Assembly: GCA_017643025.1 (NCBI GenBank) | Contig: JAEPOG010000006.1 | Span: 248,001-312,000 of the forward strand | Direction of reading: 5' to 3' | Length of the DNA stretch: 64,000 nt | From: Rhizobiaceae bacterium | GTDB taxonomy: Bacteria; Pseudomonadota; Alphaproteobacteria; Rhizobiales; Rhizobiaceae | Notes under the pieces: generated by a model | The model's database searches: none | Told to the model about the DNA's origin: nothing | What the model saw: only the letters and a program-made list of their open reading frames with translations | Position numbers and translations under genes: made by a program | Shown here: positions 56,083-64,000 of the stretch, piece by piece | Numbering within the stretch: position 1 is the stretch's first letter | Layout of the letters: every line of letters starts with the position of its first letter

Positions 56083-57027
56083 TCAGGACGTGTCGGGCGC
56101 TTCCAGCACCCAGAAGGCGAGGCCGTGAACGTCCTCCTGGATCTGGTGGACCGCGTGGAGGGAACTCCGGCCCGAGGGAGAACCGGGAGGCCGGCCGCCG
56201 CGCAGCGGCCAGGTGCGGCGGACGTGGGTTCGTTGCCGTGTGCCCGCGTGGCGAGGTTCATCGTGCTGCACGCCTGCTCCATTGGTCTTATCGTTTTGTG
56301 CGCCTGCGGCGACACGGCCATGCCACCGCGCGAAGCGCCGGGCTTCGCGCGGCAGGTCGTCCAGCGCGCGGGCGAGGGCCGCGAGCCGCAGGGTGAGGCG
56401 GGTGGCGTCGATCGGGTCGTATGGCGTCGGCGGCTGTGGCAGCGGCGCCGGCTCGCTCCAGCCCGGGATCGAGATGCGCGGCATGGCGGTTGCCGACGCC
56501 CGCAGGCGCTTGTTCGGCAGGCATCGCAACGGGTCGAAAAGGGGCAGGGCGATGCGGGAGCGGGGCTCACCCCCTCTCCGTCGCGCTTCGCGCGCCACCT
56601 CTCCCCCACGCCGGTGAGGGAGAGGATGCGCCGGCCGCGATACCTGGCGCCCATCCGCCACCCGCGCCGTCGTGCACCCATCCTCCACCTGCGAAGCGGG
56701 GGGAGGTGTCGAGGGCAAAGCCCGAGACGGAGGGGGGAATGGTTCGGTTCGCAGCAGTTCACGCGCGGCCACGATGATCAGCCGCCGCGCGGCGGCTTCG
56801 GCCGGGCGCAGGAGGCGCAACACCGCGCGGTGAAGATGGCGAGGGAGGGTGCCCCCCTCACCATGTAGGGCCAGCGCCTCGGCTTCGCCTTGGCGAGTAC
56901 CTTGTCCTGACCCTTCGACAGGCTCAGGATGAGGGCCGGCGAAGCCGGCTAATGCTGCGAGCGTGGCCAGCACGCGTTTCAGCGCGTTGCGGTGTCGCTC
57001 GATCGCAGCATTCCAGTCCATCGCCAC
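56083..57027 (-). CDS. conserved hypothetical protein, copy B, with in-frame repeat insertions
   Basis: This 314-residue frame is a paralogue of the gene at 50373-51266. It shares MAMDWNAAIERHRNALKRVL, LPRHLHRAVLRLLRPAEAAARRLI, PRISIPGWSEPAPLPQPP, LRLAALARALDDLPREARRFARW and the ending VHGLAFWVLEAPDTS. Similarity extends upstream of the start codon. Repeat DNA differs from copy A in part (a CCCTCTCC...GAGGG type block near 56570-56640) but shares the 56909-56938 element. The gene is Arg/Pro-rich with no known domain. Confidence 0.6.
   Translation of the reverse strand: MAMDWNAAIERHRNALKRVLATLAALAGFAGPHPEPVEGSGQGTRQGEAEALALHGEGGTLPRHLHRAVLRLLRPAEAAARRLIIVAARELLRTEPFPPPSRALPSTPPPASQVEDGCTTARVADGRQVSRPAHPLPHRRGGEVAREARRRGGEPRSRIALPLFDPLRCLPNKRLRASATAMPRISIPGWSEPAPLPQPPTPYDPIDATRLTLRLAALARALDDLPREARRFARWHGRVAAGAQNDKTNGAGVQHDEPRHAGTRQRTHVRRTWPLRGGRPPGSPSGRSSLHAVHQIQEDVHGLAFWVLEAPDTS
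56570..56740. repeat. palindromic repeat DNA inside copy B
   Basis: A CCCCCTCTCCGTCGC-type block and its reverse forms (GTGAGGGAGAGG, GACGGAGGGGGG) make nested inverted repeats. A second element at 56909-56938 matches one in copy A. The frame of copy B stays open across them. Confidence 0.5.
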
Positions 57028-57163
57028 CTCCGTTCAAGGGCGGCGGGATTGTAAGGGAGGATGAAAGGGCGGGGATAAGTGGAAAAATCGCCGACGTTCG
57101 TTTTCCGAAGGCCAACATCTGGGGTTTCGGTAATCCAAAGCCGTGTTGTAGCCTTCCAACGCG

Positions 57164-58825
57164 ATGCCAAAGAACCCGCCTGAAGCGATCCAAGCTGCGA
57201 GGGAGGCGTATCGGCAAGGTGCCTGGGCGGACGCCGCCCGGCTGTTCCAGCGCGCGGATGCCGAATCGGAGCTCGAAATCGACGACCTCGAAGCCCTTGC
57301 CTGGGCCGCCGGCGTTGCGGCCGACGACACCGTCATGCTCGCGGCGCTCGAACGCCTCTATACGCTCCATGCAGCCAGCGACAATCACGAGCAGTGCGCG
57401 CGGGCAGCCTTCTGGTCCGGCTTGCGCAACATCATGATCGGCGAAATCGGGCTCGGCACCGGTTGGCTCCAGCGCGCCGCCAGGCATGCCGAGAAGACCG
57501 CACCGGATTGCGTGCAGCGCGGCTATCTTCTCCTGCCGCAGGTGCGGATGAACCGCGACAGGGGTGCCTACGACGCAGCCATCGAAATGGCCGACAAGGC
57601 GATCACCATTGGAGAGCAGGGCGGCGATCCCGACCTCGTCGCGCTCGCCGGCAGCCTGAAGGGTGGTGCCCTGTTCCGCCTCGGCCGCATCGACGAGGCG
57701 TATGTCCCCATCGACGAGGCCATGCTTCTCGCTAACAGCCGGCGTCTTTCGCCGGTCGTGACGGGCGTCGTCTATTGCGAGATCGTCGCCTCCTGCTGCC
57801 GGGTGCTCGAAATGGTGCGCGCGCGCGAATGGACGGCGATCCTCACCGACTGGTGCCGGCGCAATCCGCAGGCCAAGGCGTTCAACGGCGTGTGCCAGGT
57901 GCACAGGGCCGAGGTTCTGCAGCTGGAGGGAAACTGGAGCGAAGCCTTTGCGGAAGCCGAGCGCGCCGGGCGCGGCCTGAGGGGCACGGCCGAACAGTCG
58001 GCGATGGCGAGCGCCGCCTACCGGCGGGGCGAGATCCTGAGATTGCGCGGAGCGTTCGACAAATCCGATGCCGAATACCGTCTCGCGGGCGAGATCGGCA
58101 TCGACCCGCAGCCCGGCCTGGCACTGCTGCGCCTTGCCCAGGGCCGGCGAACCGAGGCGGCCGCCGCGATCCGGCGCGCCCTGGAGACCGCGGGCGACAT
58201 GCCCCGCAAGACTGCACTTCTGCCCGCCGCAACCGAGATATTCATCGCCTGCGGCGATCTCGACCAGGCCGAGCGGATCTGCAGCGAAATGTCGGACATC
58301 GCCGCGCTCTTCGGTACCGAGATACTTGCGCGCGTCGCAGACCAGGGCCTCGGTTCGCTCGCCCTGGCGCGAGGCGAGTTCGGCCGGGCGGTCGGCGAAC
58401 TGACCCGCGCCATGCGCTTCTGGTCGGAATTCGGCGCGCCCTATCTGGTAGCCCGCCTGCGCGCCGACATCGCGCGCGGCTATGCCGGGCTCGGCGACAG
58501 CGAGGCCGCCGGCAGGGAACTGGATGCCGCGGCGAAGGCCTTCGAGGAGCTTGGCGCGGCGCCCGATCTCGCCCGCATCGAGGGGATCCGACCCCGATCG
58601 AAGACGGCTGGAACGGGCGCGCTGACGGAACGCGAGCGCCAGGTTCTGTCGATGGTGGCGGAGGGCGGCACCAACCGCGAAATCGCCGACAGGCTCAGCC
58701 TCAGTCCCAAGACCGTGAACCGCCACGTCGAGAACATCTTCGGCAAACTCGGCGTCTCGTCACGCGCTGCCGCCGTGGCCAGGGCGCTGGCCGCCGGCTC
58801 GATCGGGCCCGGTCGGCATGGGTAG
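57164..58825 (+). CDS. LuxR-family regulator with N-terminal TPR-like region
   Basis: This 553-residue protein has a helical TPR-like N-terminal region (about 1-480, for example AIQAAREAYRQGAWADAARLF). The C-terminal LuxR helix-turn-helix (about 485-545) reads LTERERQVLSMVAEGGTNREIADRLSLSPKTVNRHVENIFGKLGVSSR. No receiver, GAF or autoinducer domain is visible, so the signal may be protein-borne. It is the first of three same-strand genes with a flavin monooxygenase and a BASS transporter and may control them. Confidence 0.85.
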   Translation: MPKNPPEAIQAAREAYRQGAWADAARLFQRADAESELEIDDLEALAWAAGVAADDTVMLAALERLYTLHAASDNHEQCARAAFWSGLRNIMIGEIGLGTGWLQRAARHAEKTAPDCVQRGYLLLPQVRMNRDRGAYDAAIEMADKAITIGEQGGDPDLVALAGSLKGGALFRLGRIDEAYVPIDEAMLLANSRRLSPVVTGVVYCEIVASCCRVLEMVRAREWTAILTDWCRRNPQAKAFNGVCQVHRAEVLQLEGNWSEAFAEAERAGRGLRGTAEQSAMASAAYRRGEILRLRGAFDKSDAEYRLAGEIGIDPQPGLALLRLAQGRRTEAAAAIRRALETAGDMPRKTALLPAATEIFIACGDLDQAERICSEMSDIAALFGTEILARVADQGLGSLALARGEFGRAVGELTRAMRFWSEFGAPYLVARLRADIARGYAGLGDSEAAGRELDAAAKAFEELGAAPDLARIEGIRPRSKTAGTGALTERERQVLSMVAEGGTNREIADRLSLSPKTVNRHVENIFGKLGVSSRAAAVARALAAGSIGPGRHG

Positions 58826-58897
58826 AACGCCCCAGCGGGCAAATTCGGCGGGTGGGTCGTCTTCACGATGAACGCCTGCCAGGGCGGGGCTAGCCTC

Positions 58898-58923
58898 GTC
58901 TCCGGTTCAACAAATCCGGAGAC
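58898..58923. promoter_or_regulatory. inverted repeat just upstream of the monooxygenase start
   Basis: GTCTCCGG (58898-58905) and CCGGAGAC (58916-58923) are perfect 8-bp arms around a ten-base spacer. The repeat ends five bases before the ATG at 58929, against the ribosome binding site (AGG). It could be a LuxR-type operator or an mRNA hairpin that controls translation. Confidence 0.45.
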
Positions 58924-58928
58924 AGGTC

Positions 58929-60146
58929 ATGGCTACGACACACACAGCGGCATCCCGCAGCAACGGTTCCCGCGCCGCCCGTCATCCCGCCGACCTGGTG
59001 GAAACGGGCAATCTGCTCAGGACCCAGGCGGACGCCTTTGCGGCAACGCAATCGAAGCAGGACGCGGCCAAAGCCGAGCGCCACGATGTGGTGGTGATCG
59101 GCGCGGGCCAGGCGGGGCTTTCCGTCGGCTACCACCTGAAGCGGAGAGGCGTCGATCACGTCATACTGGAGGGTGCGGCCCGCGTCGGCGACGTGTGGCG
59201 CAACCGCTGGGATTCGCTGCGGCTGTTCACGCCGGCGAAATTCGATTCGCTTGACGGTTACCGGTTCCCCGCCGGGCGCGACGTCTTTCCGACGAAAGAC
59301 CAGATGGCGGATTACCTGGAAAACTACGCTCGCAAGTTCGACCTGCCGGTGCGCCTGAACGCACGCGTGACGAGCCTGCGCAAGGCGGGCGGCCGTTACC
59401 GGGTGGAAACCGCCGAGGGCGCCTACGAGGCCGACCAGGTGGTGGTGGCCGCGGCCAGCTACCAGGCGCCGCGCCTGCCTGCGTTTGCCGGCGGACTGGA
59501 CCGGCGTGTCTTCCAGATGCACTCGCACGAATACAGGAATCCCGCCCAGCTTCCCGACGGTCCGGTACTGCTGGTCGGCGCCGGCAACTCGGGCGCGGAG
59601 ATCGCGGTCGACCTTGCGGCAACGCACGAGGTCATCCTGTCCGGCCGCGACGTCGGGCAGATTCCGTTCGACATTGCCGGCTTCCTCGGCCGCAAGCTGC
59701 TCGTGCGCATGGTGATCCGCGGCATGTTCCACCACGTCCTGACGATGCGGACGCCCATGGGCAGGAAATTCCGCTCAAAGATGCACGGTCACGGCATGCC
59801 GCTGATCCGTACCAAGCCCGCGCAACTGAAGCGGGCCGGGGTGCGCCGGGTCGGAAAGATCACGGGCATCCGCGATGGCAAGGCAGTCGCCGACAACGGC
59901 GCGGAAGTGTCGTTCTCGAGCGTGATCTGGTGCACCGGATATCACCCGGGCTTCGACTGGATCGACCTGCCGGTCCTGGACGCGCATGGCGATCCCCGCC
60001 ACCGGTTCGGCAAGGCGACGGACGTGGACGGGCTCTACTTCGCCGGCCTCCATTTCCAGTACGCGGTCTCCTCGACCATGGTCGCCGGGGTCGGGCGCGA
60101 CGCCCGCCGCGTGGCAAGCTGGGTCGCCTCGGCCAGCAAAGGCTGA
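58929..60146 (+). CDS. flavin-containing monooxygenase-like FAD/NAD(P) oxidoreductase
   Basis: This 405-residue protein has an FAD motif (VVVIGAGQAGLSVGYHL) at about residue 56, an NAD(P) motif (VLLVGAGNSGAEIAVDL) at about residue 215, and the monooxygenase-type IWCTGYHPGFDWIDLP near 330. It belongs to the CzcO/FMO-like group of COG2072. The first 50 residues are a predicted disordered extension. Substrate unknown; the nearby LuxR gene and transporter suggest a shared small-molecule stress response. Confidence 0.82.
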   Translation: MATTHTAASRSNGSRAARHPADLVETGNLLRTQADAFAATQSKQDAAKAERHDVVVIGAGQAGLSVGYHLKRRGVDHVILEGAARVGDVWRNRWDSLRLFTPAKFDSLDGYRFPAGRDVFPTKDQMADYLENYARKFDLPVRLNARVTSLRKAGGRYRVETAEGAYEADQVVVAAASYQAPRLPAFAGGLDRRVFQMHSHEYRNPAQLPDGPVLLVGAGNSGAEIAVDLAATHEVILSGRDVGQIPFDIAGFLGRKLLVRMVIRGMFHHVLTMRTPMGRKFRSKMHGHGMPLIRTKPAQLKRAGVRRVGKITGIRDGKAVADNGAEVSFSSVIWCTGYHPGFDWIDLPVLDAHGDPRHRFGKATDVDGLYFAGLHFQYAVSSTMVAGVGRDARRVASWVASASKG

Positions 60147-60150
60147 CGCC

Positions 60151-60168
60151 CGGCGCGTTCGCGCGCCG
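60151..60168. other. intergenic GC hairpin
   Basis: CGGCGCG and CGCGCCG pair around a TTCG tetraloop, five bases after the monooxygenase stop and with no T-run. It may stabilise the transcript end or attenuate the next gene. Confidence 0.35.
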
Positions 60169-60202
60169 ACCTGCCCCCAACAGCAATTCAAAGGTGAGAC
60201 AC

Positions 60203-61108
60203 ATGGAACACATCGATCAGGCTTTGTTCAACTTCAGTCCGAGGATAGGGCTGGCGGTCGCGGTGATGGTCGGCTTTCTGGTCTTCGCGGTGGCGCTCGA
60301 CCTGACCTGGGAACAGTTCCGCAGGGTTCTCAGGAGCCCCAAGGCGCCCGGCGTGGGGCTCGCCGCGCAGTACGTGATCCTGCCGGCGGTCGCATATGGC
60401 GTGGGCATGTGGATGGCCGACACGCCGAGCATCGCGCTCGGACTGCTGCTCGTGGCGTGCTGCCCCGCCGGAGCGCTCTCGAACTATCTGACTGGAGTGG
60501 CGCGCGGAAGCGTGGCCACGTCCGTCAGCATGACAGCGATCTCCACATTGTTCTCCATCGTCGCTACGCCCTTGCTGTTCGGTTTCTGGGCCTCCATGAA
60601 CCCGGTGACCCGGGCGTCGCTCGAACGGATCGAGATCGAGCCGGTGCGGGTCGTCATGGTGCTGCTCATCATGCTGATCGTTCCGGTCACGGCGGGGATG
60701 CTCATCCGCGCCAGGAACCCCGAGACAGCCGACGCGATCCGCAGGTGGGTACGCCGCATCGCCGGCGCCGTATTCGCGGTCGTCGTGGCGATCCTGCTTC
60801 TTGGCAACATCAGCGTGCTGGGCAGCTTCGCCGGCACGGCGCTTCCGCCGGTGCTCGTCACCTTCGCCGTCGCCGTCCTGCTGGGGTGGGGGTTCGCCCG
60901 TGCTTCGGGGCTCGCGGCCCCGGACCGCCGCGCGGTGACGCTGGAAGTCGCGTTTCAGAACGTCGCGCTCGCCATCGGGCTGGCCGTGGCCTTTTTCCCC
61001 GGGCTGGCGGGCGTCGCCATCACCTCCATCCTCTGGGGTGTCGTCCACCTGACCATCGGCTTTGCCATCGCTGCGGCCTGGAAGCGCCTGCCCGTCGCCG
61101 AGCCATAG
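60203..61108 (+). CDS. bile acid:sodium symporter (BASS) family transporter
   Basis: This 301-residue membrane protein has about nine to ten helices and BASS-family features: LLLVACCPAGALSNYLTGVARGSVATSVSMTAISTL and VTLEVAFQNVALAIGLAV, which hold the sodium and substrate sites. AAGGTGAG precedes the ATG at 60203. Members move bile acids, pantoate, pyruvate or other organic anions, so the substrate is not defined. It converges with uvrA. Confidence 0.87.
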   Translation: MEHIDQALFNFSPRIGLAVAVMVGFLVFAVALDLTWEQFRRVLRSPKAPGVGLAAQYVILPAVAYGVGMWMADTPSIALGLLLVACCPAGALSNYLTGVARGSVATSVSMTAISTLFSIVATPLLFGFWASMNPVTRASLERIEIEPVRVVMVLLIMLIVPVTAGMLIRARNPETADAIRRWVRRIAGAVFAVVVAILLLGNISVLGSFAGTALPPVLVTFAVAVLLGWGFARASGLAAPDRRAVTLEVAFQNVALAIGLAVAFFPGLAGVAITSILWGVVHLTIGFAIAAAWKRLPVAEP

Positions 61109-61138
61109 GTTCCGCGCGTGCAGGTGTGCCCACTCCCC

Positions 61139-64000
<2,862 letters not shown>

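Overview
This GC-rich window looks like the chromosome of an alphaproteobacterium of the order Hyphomicrobiales (Rhizobiales), probably near Mesorhizobium, Aminobacter or other Phyllobacteriaceae. The placement rests on recognised gene content and order: pcm, tolC, a PopZ/DUF2497 protein, valS and exoR in series; xthA, erpA, a dGTPase, argS and a SPOR protein in series; a glnB-glnA operon beside nnr; and a divergent ald/Lrp pair. No taxonomic search was run. Genes are densely packed, no gene-free stretch exceeds about 300 bases, and no CRISPR array, rRNA, transposase or phage gene was seen.

Region 1 (1-13.7 kb) starts inside a TRAP transporter permease. It continues with an M24-like protein and TrkH, a DUF1697 protein, an alpha/beta hydrolase, a cysK-alaX-sseA-GNAT run, an OmpA-domain protein, a DUF1203 protein, a secreted caspase-fold protein with five tandem repeats, and a group of small membrane proteins, some only 36-38 residues long. 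Region 2 (13.8-27 kb) holds ald with its Lrp-type neighbour, an MFS transporter, an MscS channel, a frameshifted type II NADH dehydrogenase, a periplasmic cpdB-type nucleotidase, a cyclopropane-synthase-like/DUF1365/FAD-oxidoreductase operon, and a GMC oxidoreductase. Region 3 (27-50 kb) is mostly core: tRNA-Asn, tRNA-Cys, pcm to exoR, xthA to the SPOR protein, a two-subunit sodium:solute symporter, and nitrogen-control genes. A sigma-54 promoter and an NtrC-like site can be read upstream of glnB.

Region 4 (50-61 kb) is accessory. A copper-handling cluster (51.4-56.0 kb) encodes a His-rich secreted protein, a small lipoprotein, a TolC-like outer-membrane lipoprotein, a Tat-exported multicopper oxidase, a cupredoxin, a CusF-like chaperone and a 38-residue Met-rich membrane peptide. 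It lies between two same-direction copies of a conserved hypothetical gene, and both copies carry palindromic repeat DNA in frame. A LuxR/TPR regulator, a flavin monooxygenase and a BASS-family transporter follow. The window ends in uvrA on the minus strand.

The best candidates for something undescribed are the copper cassette with its flanking duplicated gene, and the caspase-repeat protein.
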